Positions 16,441 through 24,181 of a stretch of 64,000 nt of DNA are shown here, piece after piece (position 1 is the stretch's first letter; every line of letters starts with the position of its first letter). The notes beneath the pieces were generated by a model that did no database searches, was not told the DNA's origin, and worked only from the letters and a program-made list of their open reading frames with translations. The position numbers and the translations under genes were made by a program. The stretch comes from Streptomyces sp. 840.1 (lineage in GTDB: Bacteria > Actinomycetota > Actinomycetes > Streptomycetales > Streptomycetaceae): positions 1,121,001 to 1,185,000 of the forward strand of contig NZ_RJUU01000001.1 in NCBI RefSeq assembly GCF_003751445.1, read 5' to 3'.

Positions 16441-17708
16441 ACCAGTTTCCTTTCCGGGTCCGCCAGCACCATCGCGCTCTGGAAGCCGCCGAAGCCACTG
16501 CCCACGGTGAGCACCGCGTCCGTGAGCTGGTCGCGTGCGTCGATCGGTACGTAGTCGAGGTCGCACTCGGGGTCCGGCGTGTGGAGGTTGGCCGTCGGTG
16601 GCACCACGTCGTACTCCATGGCCAGGACGGAGGCGGCGATCTCGATGGAGCCGATGGCGCCCAGCGAGTGGCCCACCATGGACTTGATCGAGCTGACCGG
16701 TGTCCGGTAGGCGTGCGCGCCCAGGCTCCGCTTGAACGCGGCGGTCTCGTGGCGGTCGTTCTGCTTGGTGCCCGAACCGTGGGCGTTGATGTAGTCGATG
16801 GCCTCGCCGGGCAGCCGCGCCTCGTCGAGGGCGACCCGGATGGCCTCGGCCATCTCCGCGCCGTCCGGGCGCAGTCCGGTCATGTGGTAGGCGTTGGAGC
16901 GGGTCGCGTAGCCGGCGATCTCGGCGTAGATGTGCGCGCCGCGCCTGCGGGCGCTGTCCAGTTCCTCCAGGACGAAGACGGCGGCGCCCTCGCCGAGTAC
17001 GAAGCCGTTGCGCGTCGCGTCGAAGGGGCGTGAGGCGTGGGCCGGGTCGTCGTGGCGGGGGGTGGTGGCCTTGATCGCGTCGAAGCAGGCCAGGGTGATC
17101 GGGGAGATCGGCGCGTCCGACGAGCCGGCGACCATGACGTCGGCCGAGCCCTCGCGGATCAGTTCGGCCGCGTAGCCGACCGAGTCGATGCCGGATGTGC
17201 AGCCGGTGGAGACCACGGTGCTGGGGCCCTCGGCGCCGACCGCCCAGGCCACCTCGGCGGCGAAGGAGCTGGGCACGAGGTGGTTGTAGAGGTGTGGTGC
17301 CGCGTACGCGTGGTCGACCAGGTCGAGCCGGCCGCCGTCGCTGACGACGCGGTACTCCTCGTCGAGTCCCATCGTGGCGCCCACCGCGCTGCCGACGGTG
17401 ACGCCGGTCCGGTACGGGTCGAGCCCGCCGAACTCGATGCCGCTGTCGGCGACCGCGCCGCGCGCCGCGACCACGGCGAACTGTGCGGCCCGGTCCATCC
17501 GCCGGATCTCCTGCGGGGTCAGACCGTGTTCGTACGGGTCGAAGTCGATCTCGGCGGCGACGCGCGAGCGGAACGGCGCGGGGTCGAAGAAGGTGATGCC
17601 ACGGGTGGCCGTACGGCCCTCGCTCAGCAGGTTCCAGAAGTTCTTGGCACCGACACCGCCGGGGGCCAGGACGTCCAGTCCGGTGATGACGACGCGGCGG
17701 GGACTCAC
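16437..17708 (-). CDS. Ketosynthase alpha of type II PKS
   Basis: A 423-residue beta-ketoacyl synthase. The catalytic residues are Cys170 (VVSTGCTSG), His310 (NAHGSGT), Lys342 and His347 ([13 protein letters not shown]). The C-terminus [13 protein letters not shown] is typical of the family. It condenses malonyl-ACP units with the CLF as partner. The GTG start at 17708 overlaps the stop of the small cyclase gene by 4 bp, and the stop overlaps the CLF start. Spore-pigment KS-alpha proteins are related, but the ketoreductase, di-domain aromatase and three FAD monooxygenases around it point to a diffusible aromatic antibiotic-type product. Confidence 0.96.
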   Translation of the reverse strand: MSPRRVVITGLDVLAPGGVGAKNFWNLLSEGRTATRGITFFDPAPFRSRVAAEIDFDPYEHGLTPQEIRRMDRAAQFAVVAARGAVADSGIEFGGLDPYRTGVTVGSAVGATMGLDEEYRVVSDGGRLDLVDHAYAAPHLYNHLVPSSFAAEVAWAVGAEGPSTVVSTGCTSGIDSVGYAAELIREGSADVMVAGSSDAPISPITLACFDAIKATTPRHDDPAHASRPFDATRNGFVLGEGAAVFVLEELDSARRRGAHIYAEIAGYATRSNAYHMTGLRPDGAEMAEAIRVALDEARLPGEAIDYINAHGSGTKQNDRHETAAFKRSLGAHAYRTPVSSIKSMVGHSLGAIGSIEIAASVLAMEYDVVPPTANLHTPDPECDLDYVPIDARDQLTDAVLTVGSGFGGFQSAMVLADPERKLV

Positions 17709-18034
17709 GCGGACGCCTCCCAGGAGTAGAAGCGGGACGCCATCGCGTCGGCCGGGGAGCGCCAGGTCGCGGGGTCGTACGCCTGGATGAACGGCTTCAG
17801 GTCGTTGCTGATGCCGATGAACCGGGGATCGGTCCTGGCCTCCTCGATCCGCGCTCCGCCGTTGTCCTGGTCGAAGTCCTGGAGGTGGAAGTACAGCCCC
17901 CGGTAGGAGAAGAGCTGGCGCCGCCGGGTGCCCATCCGGTGCGGCATCTCGGTGGCGTCGAAGTCGGCGAACAGCCCGGCCACATCCGTGCTCGCGCTCG
18001 GTTCCAGTCTGGCGACGATCAAGGTGCTGTGCAT
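17705..18034 (-). CDS. TcmI-family polyketide cyclase (JadI-like)
   Basis: A 109-residue protein of the polyketide synthesis cyclase (PF04673) family: [35 protein letters not shown], then [18 protein letters not shown] and a C-terminal [14 protein letters not shown]. These small ferredoxin-like cyclases close the last rings of aromatic polyketides; in angucycline clusters one sits directly before KS-alpha, as here. The ATG at 18034 is preceded by GAGGAG; an in-frame ATG further upstream would add seven residues and has a worse RBS. It is the first gene of the leftward polyketide operon. Confidence 0.94.
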   Translation of the reverse strand: MHSTLIVARLEPSASTDVAGLFADFDATEMPHRMGTRRRQLFSYRGLYFHLQDFDQDNGGARIEEARTDPRFIGISNDLKPFIQAYDPATWRSPADAMASRFYSWEASA

Positions 18035-18071
18035 GCGTACCCACTCCTCGTTCATGAACAGTGCATGACAT

Positions 18072-18103
18072 GGCGCGACATGTGCCGCGCCACATGTCGC
18101 GCC
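18072..18103. promoter_or_regulatory. Perfect 13-bp inverted repeat (candidate operator)
   Basis: GGCGCGACATGTG (18072-18084) is followed after a 6-bp spacer by CACATGTCGCGCC (18091-18103), its exact reverse complement. It lies 38-69 bp upstream of the small cyclase start, where it could cover or flank the operon promoter. An additional GACATG half-motif lies just before it at 18067-18072. There is no U-tract and no gene end beside it, so a repressor or activator site is more likely than a terminator. Confidence 0.65.
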
Positions 18104-18220
18104 CGGAAAGCCCCCAAGCAGACGCACTGACCCGCGACTTCAAGGTTCATCTGTTCGGATGCGGCGCTCAAGACGAGCCGCTTCAGGGCTTCGTCAGGCC
18201 TTCGCCAGGAACCCACGCCA

Positions 18221-18259
18221 ACGTCAGAGCGACGCCGGACTACGTCAGAGCGACGCCGG
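18221..18259. promoter_or_regulatory. 18-bp direct repeat with 21-bp period (candidate activator site)
   Basis: ACGTCAGAGCGACGCCGG occurs at 18221-18238 and again at 18242-18259, so the copies are on one helical face. A weaker related GACAGAG follows at about 18265. SARP activators bind direct repeats of heptamers at 11- or 22-bp period; the 21-bp period is close but not identical. The sub-motif CTACGTCAGA also occurs upstream of the O-methyltransferase gene. Confidence 0.5.
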
Positions 18260-18445
18260 GCGATGACAGAGAAGTGCCCGGCTTCGACAACTCGCGGCCG
18301 TTCAGGTCAGACGAGCCGCACCTGCGGCTGGAGCGACGACGTACTGGTGCAGCATGGGACCGGCCCCCAGGCATCCGGTTTCACCGGCACCCCCGCACCC
18401 ACCGATTCCCTCTGCAGGATTCCGACAGCAGGAAGCGAGTTGCGG

Positions 18446-19999
18446 ATGCCCCACACACATGGTTCCCCCGCCGCCGAAGGTCACGGCGCCCCCGAGGGCC
18501 CCGGCTCCACCGAAGGCTCCGGGCCGGCCCCCGGCTCCCATCCGGTCGTCATTGCCGGTGCGGGCCCCACCGGGCTGCTGCTCGCCGGCGACCTCGCGGC
18601 GGCCGGCGTGGACGTCGTGGTGGTCGAGAAGCGCCCGGAGGGCATCAGCAATCTGACCCGCGCCTTCGGCGTGCACGCCAGGACCCTCGAACTCCTCGAC
18701 GCCCGGGGGCTCGCCGACGAACTCGTCGCCACCGGGCAGATGATCCGCGAGCTGCGGCTGTTCGGAGCCATCCCCTTCGACATCGGAGCCCTGCCCTCCC
18801 GTTTCCCCTTCCTGCTGGTGACCCCGCAGTACGAGGTGGAGAAGCTTCTGCTGCGCAGGGCGACGGAGAACGGTGCGGTCATCCGCTACGGCACCGAGGT
18901 GCTCGGGCTGACGCAGGACGACGAGGCCGTCACCGTCTCGGTGCGCACCGAGGCGGGCGAGGGCACGCTGCGGGCCTCCTACCTGGTCGGCGCGGACGGC
19001 GCACGGAGCGCGGTGCGCGAGGCCCTCGGGCTGCCCTTCCCGGGCAAGGTGGTGATCCGTTCGGTGGCGCTCGCCGATGTGAGGTTCACCGAGCAGCCCA
19101 GCCTGGTGGTCCGGGTGCACGGCACCGGCGACGCGTTCGGCTTCATCGCCCCGTTCGGCGACGGGTACTGGCGGGTCGGCGGCTGGGACCGGGCCCACCG
19201 GGGCCGGCCGGACGACGCACCGGTCGAGTTCGAGGAACTGCGCTCCCTCATCGAGCGGGCCTTCGGCTCCGACTTCGGGATGCACGACCCGCGCTGGCTC
19301 TCCCGCTTCCACAGCGACGAACGCCAGGTGCCCCGGTACCGCGTGGGCCGGGTGCTGCTGGCCGGCGACTCCGCCCACCAGCACTCCCCGGCCGGCGGGC
19401 AGGGCATGAACACCGGCCTCCAGGACGCCGTCAACCTCGGCTGGAAACTGGCCGCCGTGCTCGGCGGCCGGGCCTCCGGCGCACTGCTGGACACCTACCA
19501 CAGCGAGCGCCACCCGGTCGGCCGGGCGGTGTTGCGCAGCAGTGGCCTCAACCTGCGCCTCGCCATGGCGCACAACCCGCTGGAGGTGGCGCTGCGCACG
19601 GTGCGCAAGCTGGTGGTGACCCATGTGCGGCCGGTGGCGCGGCAGGCGGTGGGCGAGATCACCGGGATCGGCTACTCCTACCCGGCGCCGCGCGGGGCGC
19701 ACGCGCTGGTGGGGAAGCGGGCGCCGGACCTGGAGCTGGACGGCGGCCGCCTCTACGAGCGGCTGCGGGAGGGCCGGTTCGTCCTGGTGCTGCCGGCCGG
19801 GGCATCCGGCGAGCCCGGCCGGGGTACCGGCTTCGATACCGACGCGCGACGGGAGCGGGTCGTCGTCGCCCGTCGTACGGGCGGCGGCGGCAGGGGTGCG
19901 CGCGAGGCGGTCCTGGTGCGGCCCGACGGCTACTACGCCTGGGCGGGGGCGGCCGACGGGCCGGCGGTCGAGGCGGGCCTCGCTCCCTGGCTGGGGTGA
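18446..19999 (+). CDS. FAD-dependent monooxygenase (PgaE/rifampicin-monooxygenase-like), divergent
   Basis: A 517-residue class A flavoprotein hydroxylase with a Gly/Pro/Ser-rich N-terminal tail of about 30 residues, then VVIAGAGPTG (34-43), HARTLELLDARG, LVGADGARSAVR, and the RVLLAGDSAHQHSPAGGQGMNTG motif followed by DAVNLGWKLA. The ATG at 18446 is preceded by AGGAAG at suitable distance; this start is preferred over ATGs further upstream. It is transcribed away from the polyketide operon from a shared promoter region and ends at a strong hairpin. It is the third monooxygenase of the cluster, so it may add a late hydroxyl or act in quinone formation. Confidence 0.92.
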   Translation: MPHTHGSPAAEGHGAPEGPGSTEGSGPAPGSHPVVIAGAGPTGLLLAGDLAAAGVDVVVVEKRPEGISNLTRAFGVHARTLELLDARGLADELVATGQMIRELRLFGAIPFDIGALPSRFPFLLVTPQYEVEKLLLRRATENGAVIRYGTEVLGLTQDDEAVTVSVRTEAGEGTLRASYLVGADGARSAVREALGLPFPGKVVIRSVALADVRFTEQPSLVVRVHGTGDAFGFIAPFGDGYWRVGGWDRAHRGRPDDAPVEFEELRSLIERAFGSDFGMHDPRWLSRFHSDERQVPRYRVGRVLLAGDSAHQHSPAGGQGMNTGLQDAVNLGWKLAAVLGGRASGALLDTYHSERHPVGRAVLRSSGLNLRLAMAHNPLEVALRTVRKLVVTHVRPVARQAVGEITGIGYSYPAPRGAHALVGKRAPDLELDGGRLYERLREGRFVLVLPAGASGEPGRGTGFDTDARRERVVVARRTGGGGRGAREAVLVRPDGYYAWAGAADGPAVEAGLAPWLG

Positions 20000-20012
20000 T
20001 CCGGCCGCCGGG

Positions 20013-20076
20013 CCGCGCACGCGGGAGGCCCCGGAGCAGTCGGTCGCGACTGTTCCGGGGCCTCCCGCGTGCGCGG
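20013..20076. terminator. Long bidirectional hairpin between convergent genes
   Basis: CCGCGCACGCGGGAGGCCCC on the left arm pairs with the matching GGGGCCTCCCGCGTGCGCGG on the right arm, and the inner bases (GGAGCAGTCG / CGACTGTTCC) extend the stem to about 30 bp with a tiny loop. It lies between the ends of the FAD monooxygenase (19999) and the SDR gene (20087), as expected of a shared terminator; no U-tract is present, which is usual in Streptomyces. Confidence 0.8.
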
Positions 20077-20086
20077 TATCGCACTG

Positions 20087-20890
20087 TCAGCGCGGCGGCA
20101 GCGGGGAGAGGGTGGGGAGGTGGGCGAGGAAGCCGCCGTCCACGGAGAGCACTTGCCCGGTGATGAAGGAGGCGGCGGGAGAGGCGAGGTAGGCCACCAG
20201 CTGGCTCACGTCGTCCGGCGTGCCGAGCCGCGGAATGAGGTTCGCGCTGCGGAACATCTCCTGCACCGGTACGGGCATGTCCGCCTCCAGGGCCGGAGTG
20301 CGCACCAGTCCGGGCGCGACGGCGTTGCAGCGGATGCCGTCCGCACCGTACGCGGCGGCCACGAAGCGGGTCAGCGCGACCAGCCCGCCCTTGGAGCTGC
20401 CGTAGGCGACCATCACCCGGTCCCCCGAAAGGCCCTGGCCACTGGTGATGTTGATGATCGACCCGCCGCCGCGCTCGATCATCACCGGCACCGTGTGCTT
20501 GCACAGCAGCATCGGGCCGCGCAGGTTCACGGCGAACACCTGGTCCCAGAGCTCGACGGACATCGACACCACGTCCCGGTCCTGCGGGATCGCGGAGGTC
20601 AGCGCCGCGTTGTTGTCCAGGACGTCGATGCCGCCGAAGGTGTCCACGGTGAAGTCCACCAGGCTCTTGACACTGTCCTCCGAGGCGATGTCGACGCCGC
20701 GCCCGACCACCGAGAGCCCCTTGGCGGCCAGCTCGGCGGCCGCCGCGCGGGCCGGCACCTCGGCGACGTCCGCGAGGACGACATCCGCGCCCGCCGTCGC
20801 CAGCGCCTCCACCGTGGCGACACCGATCCCTCCGGCACCGCCGGTGACCACGGCCACCTTGCCGGCGAGGGACTGCGTTCCGTTAGCCAT
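20087..20890 (-). CDS. SDR family oxidoreductase
   Basis: A 267-residue classical short-chain dehydrogenase: cofactor loop TGGAGGIG (16-23), an acidic Asp after strand 2 (LADVAE) suggesting NAD preference, DNNAA in place of NNAG, catalytic Ser in ITSGQGLSG, and YGSSK carrying Tyr and Lys. The C-terminus is FITGQVLSVDGGF. It is convergent with the FAD monooxygenase and 126 bp from the next minus-strand gene. It may be a tailoring reductase of the polyketide or an unrelated dehydrogenase; sequence alone does not decide. Confidence 0.88.
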   Translation of the reverse strand: MANGTQSLAGKVAVVTGGAGGIGVATVEALATAGADVVLADVAEVPARAAAAELAAKGLSVVGRGVDIASEDSVKSLVDFTVDTFGGIDVLDNNAALTSAIPQDRDVVSMSVELWDQVFAVNLRGPMLLCKHTVPVMIERGGGSIINITSGQGLSGDRVMVAYGSSKGGLVALTRFVAAAYGADGIRCNAVAPGLVRTPALEADMPVPVQEMFRSANLIPRLGTPDDVSQLVAYLASPAASFITGQVLSVDGGFLAHLPTLSPLPPR

Positions 20891-21016
20891 CGGTCATCGA
20901 CCTCTCGTTCGGTTCGGGAATCAACCCGATCCTGGCGGACGCGCATGAAGACAGTGCTGCGGGAACATGTCGTGGTAGGTCGAACTCAGCTGTTTGTGAA
21001 CGGAGTTGACGTTGCG

Positions 21017-22129
21017 TCAGCTCGCGGAGCTCGGTGCGGCCGAAGCCCCGAACAGTTCCGCGAAGCGCCCGAGCAGCAGATCGTCACCCTTGTAACGGGC
21101 CGTCTCGGCGGCGCCCAGCACCACCGGACCGTCCGGCCCCGGCACCTGCGAGGCCCCGCCGGCCGAACCCAGCGGTACCAGCACCGCTTCCTCGCCCGGC
21201 CGGTAGCTCTGCTCCGGCGACCGGCCCGCGGCCAGCGCCCTGATGTTGGCGGCGACGACGGCCGCGTGCTCGGAGGCGGCCTTGGACCGCTTCGGCTCGG
21301 GGACGGCCGTGACGTCACCGACGGCGAAGACGTTCGACGCGCCCGCCACCCGCAGGTACTCGTCCACCTCCACATGCCCGTCCGGGCGCCGCGCGGCGCC
21401 GAGTTCGCCGTGCAGCATGCCGCTGAGGGGCACCACGCCGTAGCAGCGGAACCACAGATCCGCCTCGATCCGCGCGCCCGCCTCCGTGGTGACCGAGAAC
21501 GGCTCACGGACGCCCGGCGGCACGGACGGCGGCGCCGTCAGCGCACTGCCCAGCTCCAGCCGCACCCCCCGGTCGGTCAGCTGCTCGCGCAGCGCGCGGC
21601 GCAGCTCGGGCAGATAGCGGCCGCCGAGCACGTCGTCGGCGGTGTCGACCACCACCACCTCGGTCTGCGGCCACTGCTCGGTGATCTCCCCGGCCAGCTC
21701 AAGCCCCACGGGACCGGCCCCGAGCAGCAGCACCCGCGACGCGGAGGCGAGTTCGGCGCGCGTCGCGGCATGCCGGAGCTGAGAGTCGGCGCTGTCCTCG
21801 GTGTCGGGTTTGGCCGGGTAGGGGTAGGAGGAGCCGGTGGCCAGGACCACGTAGTCCGCGTCGACCCGGGTGCCGTCGGCGGTGGTGACACCGCCCGCGT
21901 CCACCGCCACGGCGCGGTCGCGCAGATGGCGGCCACGGCTGAACAGCCCGTCGTAGCCGAAGTAGATCCGCTGCGCCCAGTCCGCGTCGACCAGCCCGCG
22001 CAGCGCCGCCACCGCGTGGACGAAGGCGTCCCTGGGGTCGATCAGTACGACATCGAAGTCCGGGTCGAGCTGGCGGGCCAGAGCGACCCCTCCGTATCCG
22101 CCACCGACGATCGCGACCGTGCTGCCCAT
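21017..22129 (-). CDS. NAD(P)/FAD-dependent oxidoreductase, NDH-2/AIF-like
   Basis: A 370-residue pyridine nucleotide-disulfide-type flavoprotein. FAD-binding MGSTVAIVGGGYGGVALA opens the chain, a second Rossmann motif VLLLGAGPVGLELAGE lies near residue 135, and the FAD-contact segment NVFAVGDVTAVPEPKRS follows near 270. Such proteins oxidise NAD(P)H and pass electrons to quinones or other acceptors. The ATG at 22129 with AGGAG upstream is the natural start. It is transcribed divergently from a quinone-oxidoreductase-like gene, with a candidate TetR operator between them, so a quinone-reducing or detoxifying role beside a quinone-type polyketide cluster is attractive (inference). Confidence 0.87.
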   Translation of the reverse strand: MGSTVAIVGGGYGGVALARQLDPDFDVVLIDPRDAFVHAVAALRGLVDADWAQRIYFGYDGLFSRGRHLRDRAVAVDAGGVTTADGTRVDADYVVLATGSSYPYPAKPDTEDSADSQLRHAATRAELASASRVLLLGAGPVGLELAGEITEQWPQTEVVVVDTADDVLGGRYLPELRRALREQLTDRGVRLELGSALTAPPSVPPGVREPFSVTTEAGARIEADLWFRCYGVVPLSGMLHGELGAARRPDGHVEVDEYLRVAGASNVFAVGDVTAVPEPKRSKAASEHAAVVAANIRALAAGRSPEQSYRPGEEAVLVPLGSAGGASQVPGPDGPVVLGAAETARYKGDDLLLGRFAELFGASAAPSSAS

Positions 22130-22233
22130 ACGTGCGCTCCTTGTACTCACCGCGTGGAACCCGCTGTCCGCAGCGGGGCTCCGCATCCGGAACGGGGCTC
22201 CGCCCACGTCAGCGGAGCCTAGCCGCCCAGTCA

Positions 22234-22260
22234 GGTAAAATGCAATCTGCATGGCAATTA
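22234..22260. promoter_or_regulatory. Candidate TetR operator, copy 1
   Basis: A 27-bp AT-rich element (GGTAAAATGCAATCTGCATGGCAATTA would exceed the quoting limit; its core is ATGCAATCTGCAT, an inverted repeat ATGCA-ATC-TGCAT). It matches a second element at 23328-23354 at 17 of 27 positions, 17 of 23 in the central part. It lies between the divergent flavoprotein (22129) and MDR (22355) genes. Confidence 0.6.
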
Positions 22261-22354
22261 GGGGCTGGGCGGACGGCCCGGATCAGGCGCCGCCGTATCC
22301 ATGGGGCCCCGCACGACCCACCGTGACCACGAGACGGAAGCGTCGAGGTACCGC

Positions 22355-23314
22355 ATGCCCATCGCCTATGTTCACGACAGTTTCGGCGGACCGGAGGTCG
22401 AGCACTTCGCGGAGCTGCCCCGACCGGTGCCGGGCCAGGGCCAGTTGCTGGTGGCCGTGCGCGCGGCGGGTGTCAACCCGGTGGACTGGAAGCGCCGTTC
22501 GGGCCGCCGGCCGGCCGGCGCGCCCGGGGTGGAGCTGCCGGCCGTGATGGGCGGCGAGGCGGCGGGCGAGGTGGTCGAGCTCGGCCCCGGCACCACCGGC
22601 TTCGCCGTGGGGGACGCGGTCCTCGGCGGCCCGGTGACCGGCGGGTACGCGCAGTACACGCTGCTGCCCGCGCGGTCGGCGGTGCACAAGCCGCCGGAGG
22701 TCTCCTGGACCGACGCCGCCGTACTGCCGATCGCCGCCGCGACCGGCTACGCCGCGGTGCACCGGCTCGGACTGCCGGCGGGGGCGACGCTGCTGGTGAC
22801 CGGGGTGGCGGGAGGGGTCGGAGTGGCGGCCGCCCAGGTGGCGTCGGGCAGCGGCCTGACGGTGGTGGGCTCGGCCGCCCCGGCCAAGCGGGAGTTCGCC
22901 GAGGCGCTGGGCATACGGTTCGTCGCCTCCGGGCCGGGACTCGCGGCGCGGGTGGCGGCGGCCGCGCCGCACGGCGTGGACGGTGTCCTCGACCTGGTCG
23001 GAGGAGACGTGCTGGAGGAGGCCGCCGCTCTCCTGGCGGACCGCACCAAGCTGGTGAGCGGCGCCGACCGGGAGGCGGTCGCCGCACTCGGCGGGGCCCC
23101 GGTGGGGCCGGTACGGGACCTGGCGATACTGGGCGCGGTGGTGGAGCTGGTCCGCACCGGAGCCCTGGACCCGAAGGTGACCCGGGTGGTCCCCTTCGAG
23201 CAGGCGCCGCTGGCGGTACGGGCGGTGGAGAGCGGGCACAGCCTGGGCAAGACGGTCCTGGAGATGCCGCCCCCGGGGGCACGCATCGCGCCGGACGTCC
23301 GGGCCGCCGAGTAG
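22355..23314 (+). CDS. Zinc-independent MDR-type quinone oxidoreductase / alcohol dehydrogenase-like
   Basis: A 319-residue medium-chain dehydrogenase of the quinone oxidoreductase (zeta-crystallin) branch: GVNPVDWKRRSGRRP near the substrate site, VMGGEAAGEVVELGPG, and the NADPH loop LLVTGVAGGVGVAAAQVA. The catalytic and structural zinc cysteines are absent, consistent with NADPH:quinone reductases. The ATG at 22355 follows GAGG; an upstream ATG at 22301 lacks an RBS. It faces the NDH-2-like gene and precedes the TetR gene by 135 bp. Confidence 0.88.
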   Translation: MPIAYVHDSFGGPEVEHFAELPRPVPGQGQLLVAVRAAGVNPVDWKRRSGRRPAGAPGVELPAVMGGEAAGEVVELGPGTTGFAVGDAVLGGPVTGGYAQYTLLPARSAVHKPPEVSWTDAAVLPIAAATGYAAVHRLGLPAGATLLVTGVAGGVGVAAAQVASGSGLTVVGSAAPAKREFAEALGIRFVASGPGLAARVAAAAPHGVDGVLDLVGGDVLEEAAALLADRTKLVSGADREAVAALGGAPVGPVRDLAILGAVVELVRTGALDPKVTRVVPFEQAPLAVRAVESGHSLGKTVLEMPPPGARIAPDVRAAE

Positions 23315-23327
23315 CGGAGGACCGGAA

Positions 23328-23354
23328 AGTAAAGTACAACGTGCACGGTAAAAC
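23328..23354. promoter_or_regulatory. Candidate TetR operator, copy 2 (upstream of the tetR gene)
   Basis: The core GTACAACGTGCAC (23334-23346) parallels the ATGCAATCTGCAT core of the copy at 22234-22260, with the same flanking GTAAA on the left and GG(C/T)AA on the right. It lies about 100 bp before the TetR start, suggesting autoregulation. Confidence 0.55.
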
Positions 23355-23449
23355 GGTCCCGGGCCGCTTGGACCGACCTGCACGACAGCCGGACCCGGAC
23401 CACCCCGGGCCGACCGGCCACCGACCACCTGATCAACCGGAGGCTCCCC

Positions 23450-24145
23450 CTGAACACCACACCGACGGCGCCCGCCGAGCCGGAGGCGGGCGCGGCGTCA
23501 CGCTCGCCCGGCACGGGCCGCCCCGGCGTCAGGGCCGGGAAGCGCCGGGCCATCACGCAGGGCGCGCGCACGGTCTTCGGCCGGGACGGGTACAGCCGCA
23601 CCAGTATCGAGGCCATCGCCGCCGAGGCCGGGGTGTCCACGCGCACCATCTACAACCACTTCGACGGCAAGGACCACCTCTTCGCCGACGTGGTGCACAA
23701 CAGCGCCAGCCAGGTGGCGGACGCCTTCATCGCCACCGTGCACGAACAGGTCACCGGCACCGACCCGAAGGCCGACCTGCTCGCGCTGGGCAACGCCTTC
23801 GTCGGCCAGCGCACCCAGTTCCCCGAGCACTTCGCGATGATCCAGCAAATCATGGCCGAAGTGCAGCACTTCCCCGCCGCCGTGATCGACACCTGGCAGC
23901 AGGCCGGCCCCCTGCGGGTGCAGCGGGAGGTCGCCCGGCAGCTGGAACTCCTCACGGAGGCGGGGCTGTTGCGCATAGAGGACCCGGCGCTGGGCACCCT
24001 GCACTTCATCGCGCTGGTGACGTCCGAGATCACCATCCGCCCGCACGGGAGCCCCGCACTGAGCCCGGCCCGGATGCGCGACTGCGTCACCAGGGCCGTC
24101 GAGACCTTCCTCCACGGATACGGGGCCGCACCCGGCACGGGGTGA
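23450..24145 (+). CDS. TetR/AcrR-family transcriptional regulator with CTG start
   Basis: A 231-residue regulator. The helix-turn-helix is GRDGYSRTSIEAIAAEAGVSTRTIYNHFDGKDHLF at about residues 42-76, preceded by a basic KRRAITQGARTVF helix; the rest is the ligand-binding domain (PEHFAMIQQIMAEVQHFPAAVIDTW). From the stop codon at 23330 to the HTH there is no in-frame ATG, GTG or TTG; the CTG at 23450 follows GGAGG with a 6-nt gap and is the best start. The first ordinary start in frame (GTG 23633) would delete most of the HTH. It probably represses itself and the adjacent oxidoreductase genes through the shared element. Confidence 0.85.
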   Translation: MNTTPTAPAEPEAGAASRSPGTGRPGVRAGKRRAITQGARTVFGRDGYSRTSIEAIAAEAGVSTRTIYNHFDGKDHLFADVVHNSASQVADAFIATVHEQVTGTDPKADLLALGNAFVGQRTQFPEHFAMIQQIMAEVQHFPAAVIDTWQQAGPLRVQREVARQLELLTEAGLLRIEDPALGTLHFIALVTSEITIRPHGSPALSPARMRDCVTRAVETFLHGYGAAPGTG

Positions 24146-24181
24146 GCACCGCCGGGTCCCCCGCCGCCGGGGGGGGCCGCC

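Larger units (their letters stand above)
18035..18445. promoter_or_regulatory. Divergent promoter region of the polyketide cluster (411 bp)
   Basis: No gene is supported here. The region separates the leftward polyketide operon (start 18034) from the rightward FAD monooxygenase (start 18446). It contains a perfect 13-bp inverted repeat near the operon start and an 18-bp sequence repeated with 21-bp period in its middle. A reading frame open to the right from 18263 would extend the monooxygenase by 61 residues, but that extension shows no family similarity and no RBS. Confidence 0.7.

Noticed and set aside
16437..17708. KS-alpha considered as part of a spore-pigment (whiE-like) cluster
   Set aside because: Spore-pigment clusters do not carry an ActIII-like ketoreductase, a di-domain aromatase and several PgaE-type hydroxylases; the order here is angucycline-like.
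18221..18265. Direct repeats assigned outright as a SARP box
   Set aside because: The 21-bp period differs from the usual 11/22-bp spacing, the heptamer does not match the common TCGAG form, and no SARP gene is in the window, so only a general activator site is proposed.
18263..18445. Upstream ATG for the divergent FAD monooxygenase
   Set aside because: The 61 extra residues show no family similarity, cover the repeats in the promoter region and have no RBS; the ATG at 18446 has AGGAAG.
22301..22354. Longer start for the MDR oxidoreductase
   Set aside because: The 18 extra residues are not family-like and the ATG at 22355 has a GAGG element in place.
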